A DNA stretch of 64,000 nt from an uncultured Holdemania sp. (lineage in GTDB: Bacteria; Bacillota_I; Bacilli_A; Erysipelotrichales; Erysipelotrichaceae), in NCBI GenBank assembly GCA_947037125.1, contig CAMQTJ010000005.1:1-64000 (forward strand), written 5' to 3'. Numbering within the stretch: position 1 is the first letter of the stretch; each line of letters starts with the position of its first letter. Below the pieces are notes generated by a model. That model did no database searches, had not been told where the DNA came from, and saw nothing but the letters and a program-made list of their open reading frames with translations. A program made the position numbers and the translations under genes. Below, piece after piece: positions 53,461-63,669 of this stretch.

Positions 53461-54492
53461 TTATTTATAAATATACTTTTCAATTAATTTAATCGTCGCA
53501 TTAACACCATCCATATGTGATCTTTCCATACCATGACTAGCGTCAACACCTGGGCCAATTAAGGCACCTTTGATGTTATTTGAACCACGTAATGCAGCTG
53601 AAACATCTGATCCATACATAGGATATGTATCAACAGCATAATTTAAGTTTTCTTTTTTAGCTATATTAATTAAATCTGTTGTCATTTGATAATCATAAGG
53701 TCCACTACTGTCCTTAGCACAAATTGATACATCATACTCACTACAAGCTAAATCAGCTCCTATGCAACCCATATCAACGCCTAATAGTGATGTAATGTCA
53801 CTAGGAATCCATGAATTACCATGACCAACTTCTTCATATACTGTGAATATGAAATATGTTTTTTGTTTAAGTGTAATTTTATTTTTCGCAATATCTTGTA
53901 AGACATTAAATAAGATAGCAACACTCAACTTATCATCAAGAAAACGTGACTTGATAAAACCCTTTTTTGTTATTTCCAGTTTTGTATCAATACAAATAAA
54001 ATCACCATTTGCAATACCCAATTTTTTTGTATCATCACAACTTTTAGTTATTTCATCAATTCTAACTTCCATGTTTTCTTCACTTCTTTCAAGAGAAGCT
54101 GCATCTTTATAAACATGTGAACTTGCACTGTTTGATAGAATAGTACCAGTATACATCTGCATATCTCTTGTATAAATACGACAATACTCACCATCCAATG
54201 TAATTAATTGTGGCCCACCTAAACGAGTAAACGCTAATTTACCATTGCTCTTAATACTTCTTACCATTAATCCTAATGTATCAACATGCGCACAAATTCC
54301 CATAGCACTAGTATTGTCCACACCGTTTACTTCAACTATTAAATTCCCCTTAACAGATGTACTAACTTTAAAACCCAAATTAATTGCTTCTTGTTTTAAA
54401 TAATCAATAGCTTTATTTGTAAATCCTGTACAGCTATCAATATTCATAATATTTGTAAGTAAATCCTTAAATTCTTTATTACAATTTTCCAT
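53461..54492 (-). CDS. M42-family metallo-aminopeptidase
   Basis: A 343-residue M42 peptidase/cellulase-M homologue. The metal and catalytic residues lie in CAHVDTLGLMV, RFLDDKLSVAIL, YEEVGHG, DLACSEYD and the C-terminal DASHGMERSHMDG. It removes N-terminal residues from peptides as a large cytoplasmic oligomer. It is followed by ywbE and preceded by pflA in the same direction. Confidence 0.9.
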   Translation of the reverse strand: MENCNKEFKDLLTNIMNIDSCTGFTNKAIDYLKQEAINLGFKVSTSVKGNLIVEVNGVDNTSAMGICAHVDTLGLMVRSIKSNGKLAFTRLGGPQLITLDGEYCRIYTRDMQMYTGTILSNSASSHVYKDAASLERSEENMEVRIDEITKSCDDTKKLGIANGDFICIDTKLEITKKGFIKSRFLDDKLSVAILFNVLQDIAKNKITLKQKTYFIFTVYEEVGHGNSWIPSDITSLLGVDMGCIGADLACSEYDVSICAKDSSGPYDYQMTTDLINIAKKENLNYAVDTYPMYGSDVSAALRGSNNIKGALIGPGVDASHGMERSHMDGVNATIKLIEKYIYK

Positions 54493-54525
54493 ATTTTTCT
54501 CCTATATTATAGATATATTATAAAC

Positions 54526-55272
54526 CTAATTATTTTTATTACTATTAATTTTATTGATTAAATAATTATAAGCATTTACTGCCACTTCATTTTCCGTATC
54601 TTTTGTATCCTTTAGTGGATAATCAATATTAAGCAATTCATATTTTATTACCCCTAATGAATGATAAGGTAAAATATCAATTCTTTTAATGTTATGTAAC
54701 TTAGATAAAAATAAAGCCAATCTATCTAAATATTCTTTATAATAAGTTATTTTATCAATCAAGACATGTCTAACATACACATCAATATTTTTTTCATCTA
54801 AATACTTTGCAAACATCAAAATATTTTCGTTGAAAAAACCAGTTAATAGTTTATGTTTGTCGTTATCAATATGTTTAATATCCAATAAAACAAGATCAGT
54901 AACTTCCAATAACTCATTTAACTTATGTTTGTATATTTCATCATCTTTAAACATTATCCCTGATGTATCAATACATGTATGAATATTATCCTGCTTTAAT
55001 TTTTTAAAGATAGCGATAACAAAATCAATTTGTAATAAAGGTTCACCACCACTAATTGTAACCCCTCCTGTTTTATAAAACGTTTGTTTACTATAAAACT
55101 GTTTTAATACTTCATCAACACTCATTTTTTTATTTGTATTTGTACTCCAAGTATCAGGATTATGACAATACTGACATCTTAAAGGACATCCTTGCAAAAA
55201 AATAACATAACGAATACCTGGTCCATCAACTGTACCAAAAGTCTCTATAGAATGAACATTTCCTAAAAGCAT
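54526..55272 (-). CDS. pflA: Pyruvate formate-lyase activating enzyme
   Basis: A 248-residue radical SAM enzyme. The iron-sulfur motif is CPLRCQYC (Cys29, Cys33, Cys36). GPGIRYVIFLQG precedes it and GGVTISGGEPLLQ follows. It installs the glycyl radical on pyruvate formate-lyase. Here its target glycine lies on the separate 80-residue protein encoded just upstream. A terminator separates it from that gene; an AGGAGG site lies upstream of its start. Confidence 0.93.
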   Translation of the reverse strand: MLLGNVHSIETFGTVDGPGIRYVIFLQGCPLRCQYCHNPDTWSTNTNKKMSVDEVLKQFYSKQTFYKTGGVTISGGEPLLQIDFVIAIFKKLKQDNIHTCIDTSGIMFKDDEIYKHKLNELLEVTDLVLLDIKHIDNDKHKLLTGFFNENILMFAKYLDEKNIDVYVRHVLIDKITYYKEYLDRLALFLSKLHNIKRIDILPYHSLGVIKYELLNIDYPLKDTKDTENEVAVNAYNYLINKINSNKNN

Positions 55273-55291
55273 AATATTCCTCCTTATTTGT

Positions 55292-55319
55292 AAAAGACAC
55301 AGCCAAAGCTGTGTCTATT
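55292..55319 (-). terminator. Hairpin between the glycyl-radical gene and pflA
   Basis: GACACAGC/GCTGTGTC stem followed by TTTTAC on the minus strand. It would lower pflA mRNA relative to pflB. Confidence 0.75.
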
Positions 55320-55323
55320 TATT

Positions 55324-55566
55324 TTATATTTGATTATGAAACGTACGATTTATAACATCATTTTGTTGTTCTTTTGTAAGTTTTACAAAATTAACTGCAT
55401 AGCCTGAAATTCTAATTGTAAGTTGAGGATAATTTTCAGGATGAGCCTGTGCATCTAGTAAAGTCTCTTTTGTAAATACATTAATATTTAAATGATGTCC
55501 ACCTTTTTCAACATAGCCATCTAATAAAGCTACTAAATTATCAATTTGTTGGTTACTAATTTCCAT
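55324..55566 (-). CDS. Stand-alone glycyl-radical domain of pyruvate formate-lyase
   Basis: An 80-residue protein beginning [19 protein letters not shown]. It equals the C-terminal domain of normal [22 protein letters not shown], then [14 protein letters not shown] with the radical glycine at residue 55, and the ending [10 protein letters not shown]. The start at 55566 has an AAGGAGAA site that overlaps the end of pflB; only one base separates the pflB stop from this ATG. In E. coli a similar protein (GrcA/YfiD) is a spare part for a full-length PFL. Here the adjacent PflB lacks this domain, so it should be an obligatory subunit. Confidence 0.85.
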   Translation of the reverse strand: MEISNQQIDNLVALLDGYVEKGGHHLNINVFTKETLLDAQAHPENYPQLTIRISGYAVNFVKLTKEQQNDVINRTFHNQI

Positions 55567-55567
55567 G

Positions 55568-57658
55568 TTATTCTCCTTCTTTCTCATCGCTAAGATTTGG
55601 TATATTACAAGCACTATCAACACTACATCCAAAATCAACATCTATGTCACCCATAAATACTTGATCAGCCTTACCTAAAGCTCCAGGAATTATTGAAAAA
55701 GTATTCGAAATTCCGTCTTTTGCATGTTTAAATGGTAACTTAGCTACAGACGCTAAAGAAGCAAGTGCTCCATTTGTATCACGTTTGTGCATTGGATTAG
55801 CCCCTGGTGCAAATGGTTCTCCAGTGCGTCTACCATCTGGTGTATTACCAGTTTTTTTACCATAAACAACGTTTGAAGTAATTGTAAGAATTGATGTTGT
55901 TGGCACTCCATCACGATATGTATGATGTTTTTTGATTTTATCCATAAATTGTTTCACAAGATCTGCTGCAATGTTATCAACTTCATCAATATCATTACCA
56001 TACTTAGGGAAATCACCTTCGATAATAAAGTCAGTAACTAAACCATCTTCATCTCTTACAACTTTTACCTTCGCATATTTAATAGCACTAAGTGAATCCG
56101 CAACTACTGATAAACCAGCAATTCCTGTAGCGAAATAACGTTTAACTTCACGATCATGCAATGCCATTTGAATTTCTTCATAGCAATGCTTATCATGCAT
56201 ATAGTGAATTATATTCAACATGTTCACATATAATTCCGCAAGCCATTCCATCATATCATCAAATTTTTCGCAAACATCATCATAATCTAAATATTCGCCT
56301 TCAACTTTTCTAAAATGTGGTCCAACCTGAATTTTTAATTTTTCATCTACTCCACCATTTATTGCATAAAGTAAACATTTCGCAAGATTTGCTCTTGCTC
56401 CAAAAAATTGCATTTCTTTTCCAACACGCATTGATGAAACACAACACGCAATAGCATAATCATCACCATGAGAACTACGCATTAAGTCATCATTTTCATA
56501 TTGAATTGAGCTTGATTTAATTGACATCTTAGCACAATATTTTTTAAAGTTTTCAGGTAATCTTACTGACCATAAAACAGTTAAGTTTGGTTCTGGTGCA
56601 CAACCTAAAGTATCTAAAGTATGCAAAAATCTAAATGATGTTTTTGTAACTAAATGTCTACCATCAATACCAATACCTGCAATTGATTCAGTTACCCATG
56701 TTGGATCCCCTGAAAATAAAGCATTATACTCAGGTGTTCTTGCAAATTTGATTAAACGTAATTTCATAACAAAATGATCAATATATTCTTGTGCTTGTTT
56801 TTCAGTTATAACATTATTTTTTAAATCTCTTTCGATGTAAATATCAATAAATGTAGAAGTTCTTCCTAAAGACATTGCTGCTCCATTTTGTTCCTTTACA
56901 GCTGCAAGGTAACCAAAATATAACCATTGAATTGCCTCTTTCGCATTATTCGCAGGTCTTTTTATATCTAATCCATAGATCTCTCCAAGTTTTGCAAGTT
57001 TACCTAAAGCTCTAATTTGCATTGATAATTCTTCACGTAACCCAATATTATCAGCAGTCATTCTTGAATGTGTAGTTAGTAATTGTTCTTTTTTATCAGC
57101 GATTAAAAAATCAGTTCCATAAAGTGCAACACGACGATAATCTCCAATAATTCTACCACGACCATAAGCATCAGGTAATCCTGTGACAATAGCCGATTTA
57201 CGAGCTAATCTCATTTCAGGTGTATAAGCATCAAAAACCCCTTGATTGTGTGTTTTACGATATTTTGTAAAGATTTCCACAACTTCCGGATCTACTTTAT
57301 ATCCATAACTTGCACAAGCATTTTCAGCCATTTTAATTCCACCAAATGGTTGTAATGCTCTTTTAAAAGGTTTATCTGTTTGTATTCCTACGATTGTTTC
57401 TAACTCTTGATTTAAGTAACCTGCACTATGAGAATCAATTGTTGAAATAATTTTTGTATCCATATCTAATACACCACCAGCTTTAATTTCTTCGCTAGTT
57501 AAATCCATTACTTGTTTCCACAATATTTCAGTTGCTTCACTTGCATCTTGTAAAAAATCGTCGTTTCCGTCATATGGTGTATAATTCTTTTGTATAAAAT
57601 CCCTCACATTAACAGAAGTAGCCCATTTACCGCCTATAAAATCTTTATAATTTTCCAT
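55568..57658 (-). CDS. pflB: Pyruvate formate-lyase main subunit without glycyl-radical domain
   Basis: A 696-residue formate C-acetyltransferase converting pyruvate and CoA to acetyl-CoA and formate. The tandem catalytic cysteines lie in [11 protein letters not shown] (about residues 404-405). [30 protein letters not shown] and [20 protein letters not shown] are all normal. After [13 protein letters not shown], where normal PFL goes on to the glycyl-radical domain, this protein ends with a Cys- and Asp-containing tail ([20 protein letters not shown]) and a stop. The missing ~75 residues are encoded by the next gene. It has a GGAGGAG site and a long promoter region upstream. Confidence 0.92.
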   Translation of the reverse strand: MENYKDFIGGKWATSVNVRDFIQKNYTPYDGNDDFLQDASEATEILWKQVMDLTSEEIKAGGVLDMDTKIISTIDSHSAGYLNQELETIVGIQTDKPFKRALQPFGGIKMAENACASYGYKVDPEVVEIFTKYRKTHNQGVFDAYTPEMRLARKSAIVTGLPDAYGRGRIIGDYRRVALYGTDFLIADKKEQLLTTHSRMTADNIGLREELSMQIRALGKLAKLGEIYGLDIKRPANNAKEAIQWLYFGYLAAVKEQNGAAMSLGRTSTFIDIYIERDLKNNVITEKQAQEYIDHFVMKLRLIKFARTPEYNALFSGDPTWVTESIAGIGIDGRHLVTKTSFRFLHTLDTLGCAPEPNLTVLWSVRLPENFKKYCAKMSIKSSSIQYENDDLMRSSHGDDYAIACCVSSMRVGKEMQFFGARANLAKCLLYAINGGVDEKLKIQVGPHFRKVEGEYLDYDDVCEKFDDMMEWLAELYVNMLNIIHYMHDKHCYEEIQMALHDREVKRYFATGIAGLSVVADSLSAIKYAKVKVVRDEDGLVTDFIIEGDFPKYGNDIDEVDNIAADLVKQFMDKIKKHHTYRDGVPTTSILTITSNVVYGKKTGNTPDGRRTGEPFAPGANPMHKRDTNGALASLASVAKLPFKHAKDGISNTFSIIPGALGKADQVFMGDIDVDFGCSVDSACNIPNLSDEKEGE

Positions 57659-57758
57659 GTTATTCTCCTCCTATTTTTGTATAGCTTGATTATATATTAT
57701 TAATAAAGTATAGTAAAGTAATACGATAAAAGATATAATAAAAAAGCGAGGAATTAAT

Positions 57759-58382
57759 ATGAAAATTATAAAACCAAAGATAAGCTACACTGATTCAACA
57801 ACTTTTGAAAGCATGTTAGAAGACAATGACTTTTATAATAAAGAAATAAATAATAATTTACTAAAACCTTTAATGTTTGAGGATAATTTTGATAGTTGTA
57901 TTTTTAATAAAATATCGTTCATTGATTCTTTAAATAATTCGTTAATGTTTTCTGATTGTATTTTTAATAACTGTGATTTTTCTAATATTGAATTCGAACA
58001 ATTTAAGTTCATTCGTTGTGAATTTAATTCTTGTAAGTTACAAGGAACAAACTTTAGTGAATGCATGTTTAAGGATGTTTTAATTTCAAATTGTATGGCT
58101 AAATATTTGATTTTCACCAACTGTAATTTAGCTAATATAAACTTTATCAAAAATAATCTTTGTAATTCTAGTTATTATAATTGTAAACTTAATAAACTTG
58201 ATTTTGATGAATGTGATCTTACACGCTGTGAATTTTATGAAACATTATTTGCAGGAATTAATTTTTCTACAAGTGTTATTGATGGACTTTTAACTGATTT
58301 AAAGTGTATCAAGGGAATAAAAATCAATATCAATCAAAGTGCTGATTTAATTAAACTGTTGGATATTGAGGTTGTGTATTAG
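57759..58382 (+). CDS. Pentapeptide-repeat protein
   Basis: A 207-residue protein. Most of it (about residues 40-180) is built of A(D/N)LXX-type pentapeptides with Phe or Leu at the centre and many Cys and Asn: CIFNNCDFSNIEFEQF, CEFNSCKLQGTNFSEC, CDLTRCEFYETLFAGINF. These fold as a right-handed square beta-helix. The length is close to Qnr/MfpA-type DNA gyrase protection proteins, but function cannot be assigned. It has a GAGGAA site and stands alone, divergent from pflB. Confidence 0.85.
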   Translation: MKIIKPKISYTDSTTFESMLEDNDFYNKEINNNLLKPLMFEDNFDSCIFNKISFIDSLNNSLMFSDCIFNNCDFSNIEFEQFKFIRCEFNSCKLQGTNFSECMFKDVLISNCMAKYLIFTNCNLANINFIKNNLCNSSYYNCKLNKLDFDECDLTRCEFYETLFAGINFSTSVIDGLLTDLKCIKGIKININQSADLIKLLDIEVVY

Positions 58383-58592
58383 ATTTCATAAATGCCTTAT
58401 CCCCAATAACTCATAATATAATTATAGTTTCTTATATTTAAAATCACATTAAATATTGTAGATAATATTGTTAAAAAAGTCTAATCTAATTAATTGACTA
58501 ATGTATGATTAAATTAATTCAATCATACAAATTATAGACATAAAAGTCACATTATTATATTTAATTTAATAACACTAAATTAAATCAAATAC

Positions 58593-58621
58593 AAAAACTA
58601 ACTCTTTCGAGTTAGTTTTTT
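58593..58621. terminator. Terminator of the flavoprotein gene
   Basis: AAAAACTAACTC/GAGTTAGTTTTT hairpin, usable in both directions. Confidence 0.85.
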
Positions 58622-58656
58622 AATCTTTTAATGTTAACTTAAGGTTTATTTATATA

Positions 58657-60618
58657 TTATTTTGTAGCATCATATAAGGCTTGAGTAACAGCATCTAAAA
58701 TACGATTAGAAGTTAAAGTAGCTCCTGATACCGCATCAAGATTAACGTCATTTTTCTCAATAATACTTGTAGGTATTGTATCAAACGCTCCTTGTGCGAT
58801 TGAAACTGTCTCATTATGTTCAACTATTTCAACACTTACAATTACTCCATTAGTAATTACAGTTTTCACAGTCATTTCACCGTCTTGGCCATCAACTACA
58901 TTTACATATTCACCATCATTTAATTCTGTACTCATATCAAATCTTACTTTTGCTTCTACTTCATCTTTTTTAAACATTTCTATACTAATAACATTTGAAG
59001 AAGGTAATAAAGTATATTCTTCATTCATTACATTTGCCATCATGTTTTCAGCTGCAACTCTACCAAATACTACTGGTCCCATTACACCTGTTCCACCTGA
59101 TGCATATTTACCCCAAACACCACCAACTACTTCACCTGCTGCATATAATCCAGAAATCGGATTACTGTCATTATCTAATACTTGCATGCCTGTATTTGTT
59201 TTAACACCACCAAGTGTCATAACACATAAAGCCTCAATTTTAACTGCATAAAACTTATCACCATCAACTTTATTAACCGCTACATTATATAAAGGATTAA
59301 TTGAATCTTGTGAATACTGTCTCCCAAATTCATCAGTAGTTTCAGTTTCAACACTATTGTTATACGTTGAAATTGTAGCTTCTAAAGTTTTAGGATCAGC
59401 CCCAATTTTTACTGCTAACTCTTCAATTGAATCTGCTTCAACCACAAATTTTGATAAAGATTTTTCTGGGGCATAAAATGCTGAATAAAACATATCTGAT
59501 CTTGATGCAATTAAATCTTCAATAATAGCATCTGTAAAGATGTCATACTGTACTGCATTTGTTTGTTTTTCCAAAGAAACTTCTCTTAAAACTACATCGG
59601 AAGAAGTTTCATCAACAAAACGATTTCCTTCTTGGTTAACACAAATCCCACCTGTTTTCCAAGTATATGTTGGTCTAATAAGTCCTGGAGTATTATTTCC
59701 TCCAAATCCCATTGGGAATGTGGGAATATATCCCATTACTTTTTCATCAATTAATGCTCCAACTTCTTGCATCATATAAATCCCATAACCATCAGCTCCA
59801 TTAGAACCACCTGGTAAGTAATTAGATCCATTCTCAACAAATTGTCCCATTAAATCAAGATTACCACTGTAACCACCAGTAGCCATTATAATTCCTTTTT
59901 CTGAATTATATCGTACAAGTTGACCATCTTTATCAGTTGCAATAACACTAGTTACTTGTCCTTTTTCATTAGCGACTAACTTTGTTGCAGTAGTAGCAAA
60001 ATCAAATTTAATATTTTCAACTTCATTTACATACACATCCAAAACTTCATGAACTGCACTACTATATTTTGTATTATCATCAGCTGCCGCTTTGTAAGTT
60101 CTTTTTTGTGAATATAGAGCATGTTCTGGTGCAAACACTGACATAGTTCCTGTAGTTCTATCCACATTAAACTTATTATCACTAAGCCCGTTATCCCAAA
60201 GCCATTTAATTGATTCTACGTCCTCTTCAACGTATAATTCAATCATAGCTAAATCTCCGGCATCTCCACCATTTTCCATAATATCTTCTACATATGAAGC
60301 CTTTGTATCTTCAATACCATCAATTTCTTGAATAATAGTTTCAGCACCTGACATTGACCCAGAAGTAAAATTCAATGAACCCCCTGTTGTTGAAGTTTTT
60401 TCTAATACAATTACTGATTTCGCTCCATTATCTATTGCAGCAATTGCAGCCGCCAGTCCTGCAGCACCGGCTCCTACTATGATTACTTCTGCATCGTAAT
60501 CTGCAACTACTTCGATTTTATCTAAATCATTATTTTCTTTTTTTTCTTCATTTGTACATCCTGTTAACGATGTGCTAATTAATAACAAGCTTAAAACTAA
60601 TACACTAATTTTTTTCAT
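58657..60618 (-). CDS. Extracytoplasmic flavoprotein reductase (fumarate reductase-like) with FMN-binding domain
   Basis: A 653-residue lipoprotein. The start MKKISVLVLSLLLIS at 60618 is set by the GGAGG site; the signal peptide ends at lipobox LTGC. An FAD-binding domain begins AEVIIVGAGAAGLAAAIAA and continues with GGSLNFTSGSMSG and ASGGTGVMGPVVFGR, as in fumarate/urocanate reductase-like flavoproteins. A C-terminal FMN-binding domain (about 565-653) contains DAVSGATLTSN, the motif in which ApbE-type transferases link FMN to Thr. It likely reduces an external organic acceptor. The substrate is unknown. No ApbE gene is in the window. Confidence 0.88.
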   Translation of the reverse strand: MKKISVLVLSLLLISTSLTGCTNEEKKENNDLDKIEVVADYDAEVIIVGAGAAGLAAAIAAIDNGAKSVIVLEKTSTTGGSLNFTSGSMSGAETIIQEIDGIEDTKASYVEDIMENGGDAGDLAMIELYVEEDVESIKWLWDNGLSDNKFNVDRTTGTMSVFAPEHALYSQKRTYKAAADDNTKYSSAVHEVLDVYVNEVENIKFDFATTATKLVANEKGQVTSVIATDKDGQLVRYNSEKGIIMATGGYSGNLDLMGQFVENGSNYLPGGSNGADGYGIYMMQEVGALIDEKVMGYIPTFPMGFGGNNTPGLIRPTYTWKTGGICVNQEGNRFVDETSSDVVLREVSLEKQTNAVQYDIFTDAIIEDLIASRSDMFYSAFYAPEKSLSKFVVEADSIEELAVKIGADPKTLEATISTYNNSVETETTDEFGRQYSQDSINPLYNVAVNKVDGDKFYAVKIEALCVMTLGGVKTNTGMQVLDNDSNPISGLYAAGEVVGGVWGKYASGGTGVMGPVVFGRVAAENMMANVMNEEYTLLPSSNVISIEMFKKDEVEAKVRFDMSTELNDGEYVNVVDGQDGEMTVKTVITNGVIVSVEIVEHNETVSIAQGAFDTIPTSIIEKNDVNLDAVSGATLTSNRILDAVTQALYDATK

Positions 60619-60745
60619 CTTCATTTCCTCCACTGATATTTTAACATTTAATTTTATTATCACAATATGATAAATGAGACAGTTTTTTATAATAATAGAT
60701 ACAGAAAATAAAAAATGTTATAATTATTCACATAAGAGGTGAATT

Positions 60746-61606
60746 ATGAAAAATAGTAAAAATATTATAATTTTAGATCCAATCAGTGAAATGCTAGAAA
60801 GTCTTCAGTTAACCCCAACATCTTTTGATTCCATAGAAGCAAACAATGGTTATAAATGCAATGTAACAACCAGTATGTTCTATAAATTCGCAATAATTAC
60901 TAACGGTAATTTTATTTTCGATGATACTTTCAACTGTATTAGTTACACAAAATACGATTTGATAATCATACCTGAAAATAGAATTTATACTTTTAAATGT
61001 ACTGAAGACCATTCATCATTATTATTTTTAGATTTTGATCTTAAACAAAAAGAAATTAATTATAAATTTAATTCAGTAATTAATCTATTAGAAATTACTC
61101 ACTACAAAAATTTAGTAGATGATCGACAAATCAATAATTTGGTACATTTAAAAAATAGTGTATCAATCAATAATCAAGGATCTTATATTCTATTAAAAAG
61201 TATGATACATAGGTTAATGTTAGTGATTATTAAACAAAATGTTAATTCTAATAAATATAATATAGTTGATAAAAAAAATGATAAGGAAAAAATTCTTTAT
61301 CACTGTATTGAATATATTAAAAACCATATAAATTGTAAAATAACGATAAAAACAATGTCCCTAGAATTAAACTATTGTGAAAACTATTTGTATAAGCTAT
61401 TTATGGAGTACTTAAATATTTCTTGCAAAGATTATATTTTAAAGTCCAAACTCGAAAAAGCCTGTTATCTTCTATCTTCTACAAATAATTCTTTAACTTC
61501 AATAGCTGTTGAAACTGGGTATGCAAATATTCACTATTTTAGTACATCCTTCAAAAAGCATTATCTCATTTCGCCATTTCAATATCGTAAAGATAATAAA
61601 AATTAA
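60746..61606 (+). CDS. AraC-family transcriptional regulator
   Basis: A 286-residue regulator. The N-terminal ~150 residues look like a cupin-type sensing domain (YDLIIIPENRIYTFKC). The C-terminal ~100 residues hold the double helix-turn-helix: ITIKTMSLELNYCENYLYKLF and SLTSIAVETGYANIHYFST...SPFQYR. It is divergent from the flavoprotein gene and separated from it by about 130 bases, so it probably controls that gene in response to the acceptor. An AGAGGTG site precedes the ATG. Confidence 0.88.
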   Translation: MKNSKNIIILDPISEMLESLQLTPTSFDSIEANNGYKCNVTTSMFYKFAIITNGNFIFDDTFNCISYTKYDLIIIPENRIYTFKCTEDHSSLLFLDFDLKQKEINYKFNSVINLLEITHYKNLVDDRQINNLVHLKNSVSINNQGSYILLKSMIHRLMLVIIKQNVNSNKYNIVDKKNDKEKILYHCIEYIKNHINCKITIKTMSLELNYCENYLYKLFMEYLNISCKDYILKSKLEKACYLLSSTNNSLTSIAVETGYANIHYFSTSFKKHYLISPFQYRKDNKN

Positions 61607-61927
61607 ATATTAAATAAAATAATTATGCATTTTATCAATTACCAGTTACTGTCAAGCCTTCATACGAATCATTTAACAAACAAAACAACAAAACAACCTA
61701 ATAGCTTCATTTTATTACTAACTCTTTCATATCGCCCCTTAAATGCCCTATTCAAAGCAATTAACTTTCATCTGTTTTTATATTTTATTTATATATAAAA
61801 TATACGAAATTATTATGCAATCATTAATACTATTCTAATAAAAAAACTCACATAAAATTAAATAATGAAATTACGTCATTAATTTATTAAAGTGAGTTTT
61901 TATTATTTAAATGATTTATTTTATACT
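61607..61927. other. Intergenic region without genes
   Basis: About 320 AT-rich bases between the AraC gene and the convergent MATE gene. Apart from the terminator hairpin at its right end, nothing supported is seen. Confidence 0.6.
61841..61905 (-). terminator. Terminator of the second MATE gene
   Basis: AAAACTCAC/GTGAGTTTT outer stem with an AT-rich inner part and flanking A/T-runs. Confidence 0.7.
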
Positions 61928-63331
61928 CTAAGTGATTGAGTTAATATTATTATTAATTGCTTTATTTTTCCAATTACCTCTTTTATAAAATATTAAAGTT
62001 ATAATTGCACCTGCTATCCATGAAATAAGCAACGAACCAAATAAGGCCGACATATCGCCATTTGGCATTTGTGGAGTTTTAGTAGCATAAGTCCATATAT
62101 ACGCCAAAGGAACACGAATTATTACAGTTGTGATAATAGATATCCACATAGGGGTTAATGTATCACCAGCGCCTCTCATAACACCTGAAAGGGATTGAGT
62201 TATCGACATCGATATGTAACCAACCGCTAATATTGTAAGCATCTTCATACTTATATCTATTAACTCTGGTGTATCAGTAAATATAGAAACTAAATTTCTT
62301 CCAAACATTAATATTAATGTAGTAATTATTACAGAAGTAGCAATTGCAATCATCGTTCCTTTTTTAGCTCCATCTAAAACTCTATCATATTTACCTGCTC
62401 CAACATTTTGTCCTGAAAAAGTTGTCATAGCAGACCCAAATGACATATTAGGCATCATAGCAAAACCATCAACTCTCATAATTATTACATTGGCAGCTAT
62501 AAGTAATTCACCATGACTATTTGTCAAAGGTTGCATAATAACCATAGCAAGTGAAAATATCATCTGCGTAAGGCCTGATGGCAGTCCCATTTTAATTATT
62601 AAATTAACACGCTCTTTTGTGCACTTAAGGTGTTTTATATCAAAATCAAAAATATCTTTCATTCTAAACATCTTTCTTATGCACAAAATAGCAGATAAAC
62701 ATTGTGATATTACAGTAGCATACGCAACCCCTGCAACACCCATTTTAAATACTGCAACAAATAATAAATCTAAAACTATATTTAAGAATGTCGCAAAGAT
62801 TAAATATTTTAACGGAGATACAGAATCTCCTAATCCTCTCATAATCCCACAAAGTATGTTGTAATAAGCCATACCACCAACACCTATAAGCATTATATTT
62901 AGGTAAGTCACACTCCAATCTATTATCGAATCCGGTGTTTGCAACATTTCAAGCAATGGTCTTGAAACCATTGTTCCAAATATCATTAATAAAACTGTAG
63001 CAATTGCTGTTAAAGTGATACAACATCCGATAGAATAAGATATATTTTCTCTATCTCTAGCCCCAAAATATTGTGAAACAACAATACTTGCTCCAACAGA
63101 TATTCCAATAAACATAACTAGCAACAAGTTAAATATCGAACTAGTGCTTCCCACAGCTGCTAATGCATTATCACCAACAAATCTTCCAACAATTATACTA
63201 TCTACAGTGCTGTACATTTGTTGTGCAACATTACCAATAAGCATTGGTATCATGAATACAACTATAGTATTTATTGGTGAACCTACTGTCATATCACTTT
63301 TTTCTTTGAACACGCTCATAATATCTTTCAT
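61928..63331 (-). CDS. MATE-family efflux protein (second)
   Basis: A 467-residue, twelve-helix MATE transporter. The N-terminal half has MIPMLIGNVAQQMYSTVDSIIVGRFVG (in parts). The C-terminal half has PNMSFGSAMTTFSGQNVGAG and the late SGVMRGAGDTLTPM. It is only distantly related to the MATE protein at 13729-15060 and has no leader hairpin. The compound exported is unknown. Confidence 0.88.
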   Translation of the reverse strand: MKDIMSVFKEKSDMTVGSPINTIVVFMIPMLIGNVAQQMYSTVDSIIVGRFVGDNALAAVGSTSSIFNLLLVMFIGISVGASIVVSQYFGARDRENISYSIGCCITLTAIATVLLMIFGTMVSRPLLEMLQTPDSIIDWSVTYLNIMLIGVGGMAYYNILCGIMRGLGDSVSPLKYLIFATFLNIVLDLLFVAVFKMGVAGVAYATVISQCLSAILCIRKMFRMKDIFDFDIKHLKCTKERVNLIIKMGLPSGLTQMIFSLAMVIMQPLTNSHGELLIAANVIIMRVDGFAMMPNMSFGSAMTTFSGQNVGAGKYDRVLDGAKKGTMIAIATSVIITTLILMFGRNLVSIFTDTPELIDISMKMLTILAVGYISMSITQSLSGVMRGAGDTLTPMWISIITTVIIRVPLAYIWTYATKTPQMPNGDMSALFGSLLISWIAGAIITLIFYKRGNWKNKAINNNINSIT

Positions 63332-63442
63332 ATTTTACCTCATTTACATTAAACTGATCATATCTTAGTTTTTATTTTTACAAATATTAATTTATAAAAT
63401 AAATATACTTTGTTGATATTTATTATATAGTATAAAACAAAT

Positions 63443-63466
63443 AAAAAAGCCTATAAATAGGCTTTA
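63443..63466 (-). terminator. Terminator of the tRNA operon
   Basis: AAAGCCTAT/ATAGGCTTT stem followed by a T-run on the minus strand, just past tRNA-Ala. Confidence 0.82.
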
Positions 63467-63476
63467 TATATATACT

Positions 63477-63552
63477 TGGTGGAGCATAGCGGGATCGAAC
63501 CGCTGACCTCCTGCGTGCAAGGCAGGCGCTCTCCCAGCTGAGCTAATGCCCC
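63477..63552 (-). tRNA. tRNA-Ala (anticodon TGC)
   Basis: A 76-base tRNA. The acceptor GGGGCAT pairs with ATGCTCC with one G-T type pair, the anticodon loop is ctTGCac, the T-loop is GTTCGATCC and CCA is encoded. It follows tRNA-Ile in one transcript. Confidence 0.96.
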
Positions 63553-63569
63553 ATGTATATTTAATTCGA

Positions 63570-63646
<77 letters not shown>

Positions 63647-63669
63647 TTATCTCCATCGAATGCCTTAAT

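Noticed and set aside
55560-55570. Programmed frameshift joining pflB and the radical domain
   Set aside because: No slippery run is seen, pflB ends in a coherent tail, and the small gene has its own start signals.
55324-55641. 105-codon start for the glycyl-radical protein
   Set aside because: The extra 25 codons overlap pflB out of frame and lack a ribosome site; the ATG at 55566 has a strong one and matches the domain start.
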